Numbered from the stretch's first letter, positions 50,205 to 63,095 are shown. The stretch is 64,000 nucleotides of DNA from Sweltsa coloradensis (GCA_024449915.1 JAMZAV010004984.1:26396-90395); one strand, 5' to 3'. Notes: generated from the letters alone by a model not told the origin. Numbers and translations: made by a program.

Positions 50205-50489
50205 TTAGAGATCATCCATATTGATTAATTCATCACTTGAAATCTGCTGATAGGATATAAACATTAAAATTAACGGTATATGCTTAAAACTTACTGTACA
50301 TTCTAATGTATTTTTAACATGAATTACCCTCACATCTAAAAATGTTTTAAAATAATTTTGAAACACAATCATTCTAAATTTAAGGGGACTTGATTCGTTC
50401 TTTTTCACAGTCACGAATTGATAACACTTACCAATGATTTGCTCTGAAAACCGATCAACCGTAACATTAGCAATGTGTGTGGTTGGCAT
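50205..50489 (-). CDS. Short uncharacterised open frame
   Basis: 94 codons on the minus strand in a varied, non-repetitive composition (for example IIGKCYQFVTVKKN). I do not recognise it. No upstream regulatory signal or partner exon is visible. It could be a remnant of a mobile-element gene or chance. Confidence 0.12.
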   Translation of the reverse strand: MPTTHIANVTVDRFSEQIIGKCYQFVTVKKNESSPLKFRMIVFQNYFKTFLDVRVIHVKNTLECTVSFKHIPLILMFISYQQISSDELINMDDL

Positions 50490-50828
50490 ATGTTCCTAAC
50501 AGTACATCACGTGTGCCGCTGTGGTTAAACTTTCTATTGAGTGTTCAAACCCGCCCGGTCTCCACCCATTGTGTCAAAAGCTCGGCATGGACGTTCTGAT
50601 TATATAGACGTTCAAGTGAATTCGTCTGATTGAAGTCAACAAACAGTTGGCCGCGATTGTATTTATGTCAGCGTTGTTTGTGGTGGTATTCTCGGTCGCT
50701 CGCGCTAGGCGCATTTCAACCAGAACACCCGTTAAACTTGATGTCAAAATTACACGGCCACCTATTAAATATTATCATACTTTGATTTCTATACTTGTCA
50801 AACAATCTGACGTATTTTAAAAGCATGG

Positions 50829-51060
50829 TTAAACCAAACGAGGGAGCGGAGCGACTGAGTTTCTCCATTCAACTCAAACGGCGCTTATTCTGCGAGTATG
50901 TATTTGTGTCTGTCTGTACGTCGAAAATCAGCCGAACCGCTGAACAGATTGCGCTAAAATTTTAAACAGACATCCGGTGCGAGTTTAATGAGAACTGTTA
51001 ACAAAATCAGCAAGATCCATTGCGATTTAAGCTTACAATAAATAAAAATGTGATTTTTTT
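50829..51060 (+). mobile_element. Helentron-like 5' part (subfamily III)
   Basis: aacgagggagcggagcgactgag followed by (gtct)-like DNA and tcgaaaatcagccgaaccgc, tgaacagattgcgct shared with 52566-52760. Terminal motif is a relative of ttagacgagtgagcgag in the MITE at 51123. Confidence 0.55.
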
Positions 51061-51122
51061 TAAAATATCGATTGCATTTGTTTAGATTTTTCATATAAAA
51101 AAAGGCCACAGCCTGCAATATA

Positions 51123-51382
51123 CTAGGGAAACGCCAAATTCGTTGTTAAACGAGTGAGTACCCGGGAACATTTGCATTTAAGTTTGAAAATTGTATTGGT
51201 ACACATAATGGGTTTTTTGAGTTTAGTTGGTATAAGGGCGCGTCAACTGTAAGGCTATAATGCGCCACTCGAGACTATGATAGGCTAGGGAGGCCTTAGG
51301 TAGGGGTAAGAAAGGAAATGTTACCGGGTACTCAACACATGGCTCTCTCACTCGTCTAACAACGACTTTGGCGTTTTTCTAG
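51123..51382. mobile_element. Palindromic MITE M1
   Basis: Inverted ends ctag(g/a)(g/a)aaacgccaaa and gtcgttgttagacgagtgag, up to ~65 bp arms with a 15-bp deletion in the left arm. Interior (ataagggcgcgtcaactgta, ggccttaggtaggg) matches M2 at 53143. Confidence 0.8.
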
Positions 51383-51776
51383 TTGCATTTTATATCCTTT
51401 TTGAATTTGTTACCAAAACTTTTGTGATTAATGCATTGTTGTAATATTACTATTTCAAATATTTAATTAAATGTAGTTCATTGTTGTGTCTGCATCTATG
51501 TAATTAGATTTATTAAGTTGTCCTCCTTTGTAAATCAGTTTTTTAACTGAATAGGATAGACGTTTAATAAATTAATACATAATAACTGAAAAAGGTCACA
51601 TTATTACACGTTATTTTTTTAGAATTAAATGCACATCACAGTCCATAATTATATTATAATGAAATCAAATTCACCATATAATGTAAGAAACAAATGATTC
51701 CAATAACAATGGTTTATGAGATTATTACAGGTGCCGTGCAGACCTAAAACATTTTAACTCCATAAGAATAGCATTG

Positions 51777-51850
51777 TTGGTGGAGGTGCCAGGTAGAGCG
51801 AGAAAAGTTTTAGCACCATAAGAATAGCATTGTTGGTGGAGGTGCCGGGT
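51777..51850 (+). repeat. Two tandem copies of the tRNA-3'-end-like 18-mer
   Basis: ttggtggaggtgccaggt (51777-51794) and ttggtggaggtgccgggt (51833-51850), 56 bp apart, each preceded by ccataagaatagcattg. Confidence 0.6.
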
Positions 51851-52008
51851 CCTTGATTTTATTATTTATATTATTATTTTTTGAAAGTGTAGCATACGTG
51901 GCGGTGAATTTAAGTGTGATTCGAATATAGTTCAGTGTACTATAAGCAACAAATTTCATCTCGGTACTTGTACTTGCTCTCACAATCTTTTGTGTATTGT
52001 ATTTTGTG

Positions 52009-52405
52009 TGGTTTGTATGGTCTTGTGGTTAGAGGCTCTGCTTCCAATACAGAAGGTCCAGGGATCGATTTCTACTCTAGGCAGAAGTTTTTAAACTTCT
52101 AATGTGGACTTAAGTCCTCATTTATTGGCTGTGGAATTTGTAAATTCTGATTTTGGAGCCGTCCTAGCAACGAGGCACATAATAAATACTTTGGCGGTTC
52201 CGAATCAGCCGTGCTGATTTTGGAGCCATCTGCGGGTGGAATCGTGTCCAGTTTGATTGATTGGTGTTTCCTACTTAAATATGTTGGTCTCTCGTTGGTC
52301 ATTGTTCACTCGCCGATGATGTCGGCGCCTACAGGGTTGGCTTGGTCGGCTTCAAATTTAATGTCCTCCACCAAAAATCAGTTCTGTGGCTAAGTGGGTA
52401 GACTC
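52009..52405 (+). repeat. SINE family S4, second copy
   Basis: Head with tcttgtggttagaggctctg, ccaatacagaaggtccaggg, then body blocks cagaagtttttaaacttc, ggcgcctacagggttggctt and aaaatcagttctgtggctaa, in the order of the copy at 31180. About 130 bp longer in the middle. Confidence 0.75.
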
Positions 52406-52565
52406 TAAACACGAATTTATCTATTTTATTTAGTAATATTATATTTTATCATTTTATATGCCACATTCTGTGCATTGGTTTTTATTAAACTCTATTTGTA
52501 AACTCAAACGTGAAAGACACAGTCATTCATTATATGTAAGACTCCAATCAGCTTAAAAATGTATA

Positions 52566-52760
52566 GTTAGACGAGGGAGCAAAGCAACTGAGGAAACCAT
52601 TCGAGAAAATCTGCTCTTATATATTCTGTGATTGTGTAGGTGTGTGTACATCGAAAATCAGCCGAATCGCTGAACAGATTGCGCTCTAATTTTAAACGAG
52701 TTTACTAAGAACTGCTAACAATATCAACTAGATCAATTGCGATTTAAACCTACAAAAAAT
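52566..52760 (+). mobile_element. Helentron-like 5' part (subfamily III), second copy
   Basis: gttagacgagggagcaaagc then tcgaaaatcagccgaatcgc, tgaacagattgcgct, gatcaattgcgatttaaac as at 50829. Confidence 0.55.
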
Positions 52761-52873
52761 AATACATTGAAACATAAGCTGCTAATGTGTAGGAATTGTT
52801 TTAACGACAATGGTTTTGTTTTTTTGAGAAAAAAAATGGTTTGTTATTTGTCTGACTGCGCAAATGCAGAGCT

Positions 52874-52975
52874 CAAGGTGTATCGAATCTTGCACGCTCA
52901 AGGTACCCCCCCCCCCAATTACGCTCGGAGATTGAGTAAACCTTGCAATATTTACACATATTTTGTACTGGCTGT
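52874..52975 (+). repeat. Dispersed repeat, partner at 12960-13056
   Basis: gtgtatcgaatcttgcacgc then tcaagg, a C-run, cgctcggagattgagta and ccttgcaatatttacac. Confidence 0.6.
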
Positions 52976-53048
52976 TTTCCATAGTATTGTCACAGATGGT
53001 AGACTACACTGCGTTATATGCATATCAAAACATGTTATATAATTTTTA

Positions 53049-53142
53049 AAATACAATCCAAAAATTACAAAATCTTTCCCGACCAGGGGATTGAACCAAG
53101 GTCTCCTACATTTCGGGTATAACGGCGACTGAGCCAACTAGA
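53049..53142 (-). repeat. SINE family S2 copy
   Basis: Minus strand: A-box side tagttggctcagtcgccgtt, B box ttggttcaatcccctggtcg, tail attttgtaatttttggattg. Directly adjoins MITE M2. Confidence 0.7.
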
Positions 53143-53409
53143 CTAGGGAAACGCCAAAGTCGTTGTTAGACGAGTGAGCGAGTCATGTGTTGAGTACCCG
53201 GGAACATTTAGATTTAAGTTTGATAATTATATTTGTATTGGGTTTTTGAGTTTAATTGGTATAAGGGCGCGTCAACTGTAAGGCCATAATGCACCACTCT
53301 AGCCTACGATAGGCTAAGGAGGCCTTAGGTAGGGGAAGAAAGTGAATGTTACCGGGTACTCAACATATGGCTCTCTCACTCGTCTAACAACGACTTTGGC
53401 GTTTTCCTA
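53143..53409. mobile_element. Palindromic MITE M2
   Basis: Arms of ~66 bp (left ctagggaaacgccaaagtcg ... tgagtacccgg, right its inverse ending ggcgttttccta). Interior nearly identical to M1. The left arm is complete here. Confidence 0.85.
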
Positions 53410-55251
53410 ATAACAGCAATTCGGTAGTATCTTGATCAAGCAATATTGAAATTACAACAAATGTATTGGTGAAATTTCTTGTGTTAAATATAGACCCGTT
53501 TCCTCAAATCAAAATGAGAGCGGTACACTTCAACACAAGATGATTGGACACATATTTTGTGTTTACATGAATTATAACGATAATAATTATATATTAAAAG
53601 TTATTTTTCTTTCTACAATAATATCAGGTCGCGAAAGTAAAACATATAAAATAATAATGATGGAATAATGAATAATGATTTTTTTTTGTATAAAGTAATG
53701 CAGTTACAGATCGATATTTTACCACAGTAAACAAGTGAATTAATGTTGGAGCAAATAAATATACTTGTGGATAGTTCCGGTGTCACTACACTGGATCAAT
53801 GATGAAGGTAAGACCAAATTGGTGACCTGCCCGGTGGAGCTGGCTCCACTCTAGCAAACAAAAGATATAATAGACGTAGCACATTGCTACACCTGGGACT
53901 TTGTTGTGTACTTATTTATATAATTCTTTGCAACTGAACATGACACTGAAAGGGCGTAAATTCCAAAATACAGTAGACATACATACACAAGGCAATTATG
54001 CCACAAGGCTCGCAGCTTCTGGCATTTCTGATTGAATGTTTAACTGTTACACGATTTTACTTATCCAAAATTGATAATGTGGATGTCGAGTCTTATAAAA
54101 TAACACTTGGACATCCACCCCACCTATTCACCACCGTCAACACCATACAGAGCAGCAAGTTTTCGAATAGTTTTTGTTATTATTGCGTTTCCTGAGAAAG
54201 CTTGCTTGCATTCCATTAATCACACACAATTTGCGTGCCAACAGTTTTGTATTATGTTATTATTTTGCTTTATACTGTTTACGCTTTTCCTGGGCCAACC
54301 GGTAATACACAGCGCTACATTCGAAAATGCAAAGATGAAAACTGTTGTTTGTAGAGAAATAAAAACGCTCACAACAGCCAAGGGATATTATTAAAGATTT
54401 AAACGTAAATCTACTCCTTATAAATTAGTGATCGATGGAGCCGATGTTCTAGAATTCTAAGAAGGAATATTCCAAAGATGAAGCAACATTTTTCTTAAAG
54501 CTCCGGCCATCTTCAATTATGCAAAGCCAAACTCCAGGATCATACCATCCTCATAACTATTTTGCGCCAAAAACGGGTTTAAAGAATAGAATATCAAACA
54601 AAAATCAATCACTGTCAGCTTTTTATTCTAGCACAATCTCAATAAATAACCAAATTACTAATAAAAAGCAGTAAGCCCGTAATACCACTGTGTTGTGTGA
54701 ATGTTGGAAGTTCATTTATTTGAGTTTGAAATTCAGTTGGCAGAAATCACAAATTAGAGTTCCGGCTTTTCTCTAATTGCCAATAAAATATTACTTGTTA
54801 AATCGTATTTTTGTTTCGTTTACGTTCTTTTTCGGGAACTAGATTATTTTTGTCTCATAATTGCAACAGTTTTACATTAGCCACGGTCCAGTGTACACAG
54901 TTTCTGTTCAATATAGAGTAGGGATTACTGTTTTAATGCACATGAGCAAGGGTTAAAGACCGATTATCGAAATAATGTTGTAATTCCTCGGAAAAAGTAA
55001 TAACAATAAAGCTATAGAGATTATCAAATGTTACTAATGAAATTGGATGTGAAAGGTGCTTTGTTCCAATAGGTGGTTGAACCCCCGCTCTTGTCGATTC
55101 TTGTAGTTGAGGTTTAACTCGTGATTTTATGATTTTATAGCTTGCTAATACTAATAAGAAGACACCCTTAATGTGTAACTTAATCGAGTGTGTTGCCAAA
55201 CTGAATGAGAAGTGCCTGTTGTTTTGTCCACCTTGCCTCGTAATATCACGG

Positions 55252-55253
<2 letters not shown>
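53410..55253. other. Spacer, nothing recognised
   Basis: No signal noticed apart from unremarkable 60-95 codon open frames. Confidence 0.45.

Positions 55254-55301
<48 letters not shown>
55254..55301. repeat. (TC)n microsatellite
   Basis: About 24 tc units; the minus open frame crossing it reads Arg-Glu repeats. Confidence 0.97.
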
Positions 55302-55303
<2 letters not shown>

Positions 55304-58300
55304 GGAAACCATTCACCACATAAGCAGAGAAGTTTGCAGGTAGAGGCAACATTAAATGTCACCTATATATTCCCCCTCTCTCTCTACTCTATTTCTACCG
55401 ATGTTTGTTGATATGTTTATGTTTTAGTTCCGTTTGTTATTTAATATCCGGTTTCTAAACCTTTCTCACCTAGTTTTATTAAATGAAGCTACTGCCTCAC
55501 TTGTGTTTATTTATATCGTGAATTTAGCGGTTATGCGACTTATGGACAATAATAGTTTAGTGCTGTTAAACTAATTTATACTATTAGATTATGATAAGAT
55601 TCACGACTGGTTAGTCATTATGTTTTCTTTATTATTGGCCATAAATGTTGGTTATCTCATTGAGAAATTACAGCTAACAATATAAATAATTCAGACTTAA
55701 TAGTTAGAAAGGAAATTTTTCCCAAAAATAACTGTTTTAGAGGATAGCAATTTGTCGTTTTTCAAAAATACTTAACTTTTCAGGAAATAACAAGACATTC
55801 TCGTCGTAGTCAGGTTGACGGATTGTCTGTGGGAAACCCAGTCTAGGTATTTGAATGAATAAAAAATAAGCAACACAATCTATGGTTAAGATGCATGAAA
55901 TGAAAGTAATAACCTTGAAAGAGTTAAACATTTAAGATATAACTGCAATATATGAGATTGATCATGACGTAGTTTGAAGATCTCAAATAAATTCTGAACT
56001 ATTAGTCCATCTCCATAAGATATTATCGTATGCATGGGATACTATTCTATCACATCCATACTTCTGTACAACTAGATAACGATTCTCTAAAAGCAATATT
56101 GTTCTATGAATCCTATTAGTAATTTTTCCCGCGCCAAGAAACTTCGATGCGTTAATTAACGTGTTTGGTGATTGCGTAATGTATCGCAGAAGTGAAGTGG
56201 AAAAAAACGTTAAAATAAATGAGAAGATGTTTTTGTTTCCCATTGACGAATGAAGAATGTTTTACAATTGGAAAAATCTTTTGAAAGGTATTTGCACGAA
56301 TTAATGGAATATCTTCGTCATATTGAAAGCCAAAGGGTTAACATAAATATACTATAATATTTGTCCCCTCCTGAGGGGAAATCTATGCACGTGGGTTTTG
56401 CATATGTGTTTGGACGCTCCTGTGTATGCACAAGCTCTCTTTGATCCGCCGTGAATCAGTGACCAGCAGCAGCACCAGCAGCGACGGCCGGTGAATGAAG
56501 TACGCGGACTCGTATGCTAATCAAGGGCCGTGTATTGCAGTCATCTGTTCGGCGGGACAAGCCTAGCTTGATACTGGCTGCATGGCTTGCGGCTGCATGG
56601 GAGCTACAAGATTGAGTAAAATTTAAATCGCAATGAGGGTGATGACGATTCTTGTACCAAACTTTGACTAATTTTGTAGATAAACCATGATTTTAAAAAA
56701 ATGTACTTATTTAGGGCTACTTGGTGGTTAAAAATACACAGCGGTGTGTGACATATCAAATAAAAACAATTTGCGATAGATTTGCACTCAAACAATTATA
56801 CCATAACACATATCACATAAAATTGAATTATGTCACTTTATATTATTTTGTCAATATTTAGTTCGCGTCGTTCTGGGCTAAGCGTAACCCGTAGGTTGCT
56901 TAACTGTATGAAGGAAAGATATGATGTGAGAGGTCTTACGTTGGATCATAACTGAAATGCGTTTATGTTTCTTCAGTAAAAAAAAAAATGCTGATAATTT
57001 TGGCCCTTAAGTGACCTTTGAATTTCCCCTTACAAAACTATGCTCATATATCATACACCTAGTCTGTCTCTCTGATGGTACATTTCAGAAACTACACACC
57101 TCGGTCTCGTCCCTCACAATCAACAAGCAATTGCTTCCGTGTTTATATTGACCTTAGTTCAACGTGGAAGTTAGTCTCCAAAACAGTTCACTATTTTCAT
57201 TAATGATCCTACTAACCTTTACTCTAGTTGGCACTAAGTTAGAGTCGTCATAAGTATAATATCATAACCGTCACTCAAAATATCGGTACATCATTTAGGA
57301 ACCGATCACTTGCACTAAATGGCCGTGCCTTTTTCCACCCTCCAACTCAGGCACCTCGATGTAGCTGAAGTGATGCTCAGGAAGAAATATTACCAACATT
57401 GTATCTTGCTTGTGCTTAGCCAAGAATACAACACGTTATAGTGTGTTGGAAAGTTTTACCTTCACGTACTCACTTACAGAGCACAATTCATGCAAATGAG
57501 CAGTCAACTCTAAACTCTCCCAACTACTCCCATTAGGAAGACATGCATGTATCAGGGCTGCACGTATGAGGCTGCAGTTTCTCGTCTAAACCGACACAGG
57601 AGATCACGAAACTGATCATAATATTCCCGCCACCGGCAAACATGGCTGAAAAGTGTATTGCAATGTATTGTCAAGCTTTTCAGGCAGATGTTGAAATTTA
57701 TTTACTTTATTTACTTTAATTACTTGGGCTTTTCTTCACATTCGTACCCATACATAATAGACAATTGTTGACATGAATATATGTTATTTACATGGGCAAG
57801 ATTCTAAAAAAAAATCAATGTAAATAAGTGATTACTTTTTATAAGACGTATGAAAAGATTAAATTCGTATAAATGTGTCTGGAGATGTCTTGTTTACGAT
57901 GTGAAGAGTAAATCAACTGCGATCCCGTATGAACCAAGTACACGCAACTATGGTGCTCGACAAATGTGCTATTTCGATATTACGTTCGTTAACCAGATCA
58001 TGCAAAATATCAATATCGTATTAAGTTTCATGAAAACCATATAACACCATTCTGATGGGAGATTCCTAGCATGAAAGTCCAGGTATGCGTTATTTGTCTC
58101 TCTCCGTGGCAGAGACGCAAGTGACCGACTATGGGTAGGTCATTTTCTGCTGGACTGGACCAGACCGTAAAGCCCACGTGACAAGCTCACTAAATCACTT
58201 GTGGTCATCGATTATCTCCACTTCATCAACTTCGATTTTAAGTTTCCAAGACGATAAATCAACAGGAAACTTAACTTTTAAAGTGAAGTTAAAAGTTAAC

Positions 58301-59059
58301 TGCGATATCATTTGAGATTATGTTTTCTTGCTAACGAAACGAGCAAATCGTTACTATCAATGCGAACACCAATTACATTTATTTCTATAATCTTGTTATT
58401 TGTGTTTGAATTTTTATGTTGCTTGATTAAAAAATTAAAGGAACTAACTAATCGAACGAATGAACATGGAACACATTAAATAAGATGAGAATCCAGATTC
58501 TAGAACTTGGCCTGTATGCAGAGCATGTTATGTTAGAAATAAATTGGAATTTTTGTTCTTTTCTGTGCCATAATAAAGCACAGTAAATACATTTCAAAAT
58601 CTTGTTCAAACTAGTGACCTCAATTCTTCGCCCCTGCAGATGTTTTTTTTTTTTTAGTTTTTGGACTTAGATCGAAGGATTTTTTTTTTCACAATTCTAT
58701 TTATTTATTTGTAGAAGAAATACATCACACATACCCAATAAGGAATGACTCATAGAGCCCACAAAGCCAGAACATGGCTTAGCTGTGTGAAGTATTTTAG
58801 GAAGTAATGATGTAAGTTCAACAGTAACAAAAAACGGAACGTTCACAAAACAGAAAAATACAAAAGAGAAAGAAACATTTGTGTATACAACGAGTGAGAC
58901 CTATCATGGATATTTTGAACAAAAACTTAAGTAAATAACAGTTAAAATAGGAACAGCAAAAATTATGAGAAACATTTACATGCTAAAGGTGTCAGAGAGA
59001 AGAAGAGAAGATCACTATGAAAATCAATCATCTTTGGAATTGTTTTGTCTAAAAACAGT
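55302..59059. other. Spacer, nothing recognised
   Basis: 56440-56580 is mildly GC-rich (cagcagcagcaccagcagcg). No gene identified in ~3.7 kb. Confidence 0.45.
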
Positions 59060-59069
59060 GAATTGGTGT

Positions 59070-59310
59070 TAATAATAATTTTCCGTGGGAAACCTGCCCA
59101 AGGGGCAAATGCATGCCGCTTTTCAGGTGTCTAACTAGGTATATTGGAGACAGGATTGTGAAGGGATGCTTAAGAGGACACAATCCCTTGCAATCGCATT
59201 AACGACTCAGGAAAACTTCGGAAAAAACTTTCAGTGAGAATTGCAAGTCTCGACAGGACCCACCGAATCAGAGTCGCGCACAGTAACAGTCGTATAACAG
59301 TTGGATTGGT
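59070..59310 (-). repeat. SINE family S3, long copy
   Basis: Minus strand: damaged head, body (aagttttcctgagtcgtt, gggattgtgtcctcttaagc), then the tail at 59090-59170 (acacctgaaaagcggcatgc, ttgggcaggtttcccacgg) shared with 59800 and 62915. Confidence 0.7.
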
Positions 59311-59799
59311 GCAATTGAACTGATTAAATATCTTGGGACGAGTGCTTTCTTGTGGCATAACAATTCAATAACCAGCATTCACTGTTAATGACACTCAACA
59401 GTCGTAATTGTATAAACTTTTCCTCTTTAGGGACAGGGTGATGTGATGTTCAACGTACTTTCTAACATGTTGAGTCTCGCACAGTTTCTGCTTTCTCATC
59501 ACTGCGTTGGCGTGTGATATAACGTGCCCTTGGTTCGCTATCTGCGCATGGAATCTAATCCATTTATCTCTCGTTATATGCATTTAGGTCATTAGTAATG
59601 TAATTTTGCCACTCGAACGATGAGTGGAGATAGATGTAAATTACGGATAATTGTCGAAGTGCATGTCCTACGCAGCATTCACAATTTAGCATATGCATAT
59701 TCATTCTATGTAGCCTGTCCATTAAACGTCAAAGTCTACAGATAATTTATAAAACTTATTCGCATAAAGTGAAAGTAACAATGTAACTAGACAAAGCCA

Positions 59800-60045
59800 C
59801 CGATATTATCCATGACACCCACATGGTCCTGCTGAGGGTGCCATGCATGCTTATCTTCAAGTGTAGATATATTGGAGATATAGCACAATCGTGAAGGGAA
59901 GTTCTAGAAGGCTTTCGAAGACGCAACAACGACTCAGGAAAACCTCGGAAAAACCTTCATTCAGAATTATGTCTCGACGAGATTTGATACCCTGGGCCTT
60001 CCGAATCAGAATCGCGCGTCTAACGCTCGAGCCAACACTGTCGTA
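59800..60045 (-). repeat. SINE family S3, long copy
   Basis: Minus strand head ttggctcgagcgttagacgc, cagggtatcaaatctcgtcg, body aggttttcctgagtcgtt, tail with atgcatggcaccctcagc. Confidence 0.75.
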
Positions 60046-61344
60046 GGTCAATTGGTGTTAAATATTATTCATGATTTAGTTTTTTAGCTGTGTCAATTTC
60101 CGTTTTATCATAAACACTGGCTATGTGACATAACATGATGATAAATAAACGTTTAAATGTCTCCGAGATGGAACAAAGTGGGATAAGGTGAATCATATAT
60201 GATAGGTTATAATAGTTTTTAGGTAATAACGTCTATCCTCAATGAAACTTTACCCCATATCTCCTGGTTTCTGGGAAGCTCCCTTACACTCGGCAGCATG
60301 GTTCGACGATCCGCAGATTACGTACATCTTATTAGGTCGGGACAAGTACACAGTCTCGAGTAGAGTGGGGGTGGTTTTCTTATAAATTGTCTTCCTATGC
60401 GACACATTTATTTATTCTGATCCCTCTTCCATCCACGACCGCGTACTCACGTTCCCATTGTCGTTGCAGCATATTGTATCGTCACGGATGTTGTATATTC
60501 AAATCTCCCTTTAAACATTTTCCTAGAAAATCCCCTTGATGTAGGTTAGGTATATTATTCGCAACTCTGAAAGGTAAGCAACAACAAGGAAACAAAATAA
60601 AGTTTACTCTAATATTACATAACTTGTCTCGCTGGATAGCTGGGTGAGTGCAACCTGCACGATCTTCATTGCTACACCGAGCATATCTGTGAATACGCAT
60701 TGTCAATAGTTGAAGTTAGTTAAACTTGACGCCACTTACATTCAATCAGCGCTACGGAGTCGGTTCACGAAGACATCGGCTCCCTTTGAATTGCTCGAAT
60801 CTGATTGGCTGGATCTGCACGTTATGTGAAACCTCTCGTTTCAGGTCTAACTCAGTATCTACTTTGGTTTCAAATTCACAAAATCGATGGTTTTCATGAC
60901 TTCAGCTTTAACTACCCTTGCTATCTGAGCCGATCTCCTAGGGCTAGGCCACACAATGTCCAGTCGAACTGCGCTGCTTGGGAGAAGTTGAGCTTCCTTA
61001 AGACCTCCTGCTTAGGATGGGTCAGGTCAACCCCCTCCCCAACAACCCTCTTGGCTTGGTCTACCCCTTTCGATCGTTTGCTTTATTCACACGCATGCTT
61101 CAAGTACAGAATCTAGGTCTGATCGTAAAAAGCGCATCTTTTTTAAATAATCTCAATGAAGTATTCAATAATTTATTTATCTATTAAGTTTTTAGGAGTA
61201 CAAGGCTTATTTAAGCAATTTACGATTTATCAAGGTACTTAGTTCATTACTCTTCAAAATAATTCAAAATAAGTTTAATTATATTTTTATTTTAATCTAA
61301 TTAATATTTATCATACTATATCGGTAACCACACAACATAAAAAC
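60046..61344. other. Spacer, nothing recognised
   Basis: A 103-codon plus open frame at 60805-61116 shows no known motif. Confidence 0.45.
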
Positions 61345-61347
61345 TTA

Positions 61348-61415
61348 CTCCGTGAACCGGCAGAATTAGCTCCTGATTGGGGAGATCACGGGTTCGAAAC
61401 CCGCCATCAGCAGGC
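61348..61415 (+). repeat. tRNA-like fragment
   Basis: Core acgggttcgaaacccgccatca with a perfect T-arm-like stem (cgggttcgaaacccg) and an A-box-like ttagctcctgattggggaga. No acceptor pairing. Confidence 0.4.
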
Positions 61416-62914
61416 CTGACCATTCCCTTTTTTGGATTCCTTTGGACATTCCCTTCACGATAACACTTGCTGCAAAGCCCCTAGGAAGTCACCTCAGGAT
61501 GTACATCTAATCGTCCCTGGGCAGCTTCCCATGGGATTTGTTTACTCACTTAGTGATGTGCAAAACTGTGACAAAAGTAATTTATACGCACCAAGAAAAC
61601 CAGCCCAAACGTATTTTAGATTATAAGAATATTTAGAATTTTATTTTCTAGCACAAAATGTAGCTTTTTGCTATTTGTTGCTAGAATAGCTTTTCATTTT
61701 AATGTGAACCAAAAATATAGTTTTCGATTACGATTTAATTAAACGCACTTCAAGATGAAATATTCATGTCGAAATATGTAAAGCCGTCTTTAGTCATCTC
61801 AAATGGCTCCATTGACTTAAACGGCTATTCACTTTGGATGAGAGTCCATTTAATTATTTATTGTAGGACTTCACATAGTCCTGATGAATGAAATACAAGG
61901 TCCGATATCACGATTTGCTTTCATAGACTATTTGAAGTTGCCGAATGCTGATCAGAGCCGTCAGTCGGGGTTGTTTCAACCCTTCCGCTTATGTGTGGGA
62001 ACTGTAGCTGTTATGACGCGCCCAGTCGAACTTGAAAACGACACAATTGCTAGATTTTCACGTCATTGCAGCTATCTACGGCAGATAATTCTAACTGGGA
62101 GAACATAGTTTTCTGACCTAGAAACAATATCAACATTTCAGTGTTAAGGTTCTAACCGTAACTTGATTAATTTATTTCTACAATTTTAACACATTCATTG
62201 TATTGTGTATTTACACAAATACAAAATTAAAAATGTTTATTCCTCAAATTAAAAGTGTCTCATCATTACGTTTATACATCACAACAAAAAAATCAAATTT
62301 GAACATTAAATTGTAATTAGGCATAATTTTGAAATTATTTTGCTTAGGTAAAATAGGTAACAATAGTAGTTGAACATAGATAATAAAAGGTTTAATTTAA
62401 ATTGTAAGATTAGTAAAACCCGCAAGAATGCTATTCATATAATTGGGAATTGGTCAATTTAGCAAGAAATTTGAATTGAGACTATTTCATTTCTAAATAA
62501 TTCGATAGATACTCTGGATCCAAAAGTTTCACAAATTTCTCTGCACATGTAACACGAGGAACATACCGTGTTTTCTAATGTAGCCACAGGAATTAATTTC
62601 GTGTAGACCATTCATTTTATATTTCCGAAGTAATCATTTTGTATTTACATAAAGCTTATGCAATACACATTTATTTCAACTACAGATGACCCCACGGCAT
62701 TATAAAATCTCAATGCGTATAGTGCTAGAATTCAGAGTATAGTTTTATCATCTGCTTTGGCTGGAAGGGTTTCCATTTAATCCCGAGTACGGATGTGGAA
62801 TGTGGACCGAGTGGTATATTAATGAAAACATTGGTGGTATGCTTTCTACAACATGATTTATAAAATGACTTGAAGAAACAGTTGGTTGACACGTCAAAAA
62901 GTTTTAATTTCTTG
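61416..62914. other. Spacer, nothing recognised
   Basis: No signal noticed. Confidence 0.45.
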
Positions 62915-63095
62915 TGGGAAACTTGCCCAGGGTGCAATGCATGCCCCTCTTCAGGTGTTCAGCTATAATATAGGTATTTTTAGTTAAGTATATAGTGAGG
63001 AATGTCGAGGGCTGAGGGAAACCTCGGATCAGGATTTCCGGCCTCGACGGGATTAGAACCCGAGACCTCCCGAATCAAAGTCGCCAACACTGTCG
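62915..63095 (-). repeat. SINE family S3 copy with tail
   Basis: Minus strand head gacagtgttggcgactttg, B box gggttctaatcccgtcgagg, shortened body, tail acacctgaagaggggcatgc and ccctgggcaagtttcccac. Confidence 0.75.

Noticed and set aside
53760..53870. ttggtgacctgcccggtgga as a retroviral-type primer-binding site
   Set aside because: Does not fit a tRNA 3' end with CCA and no LTR is visible.
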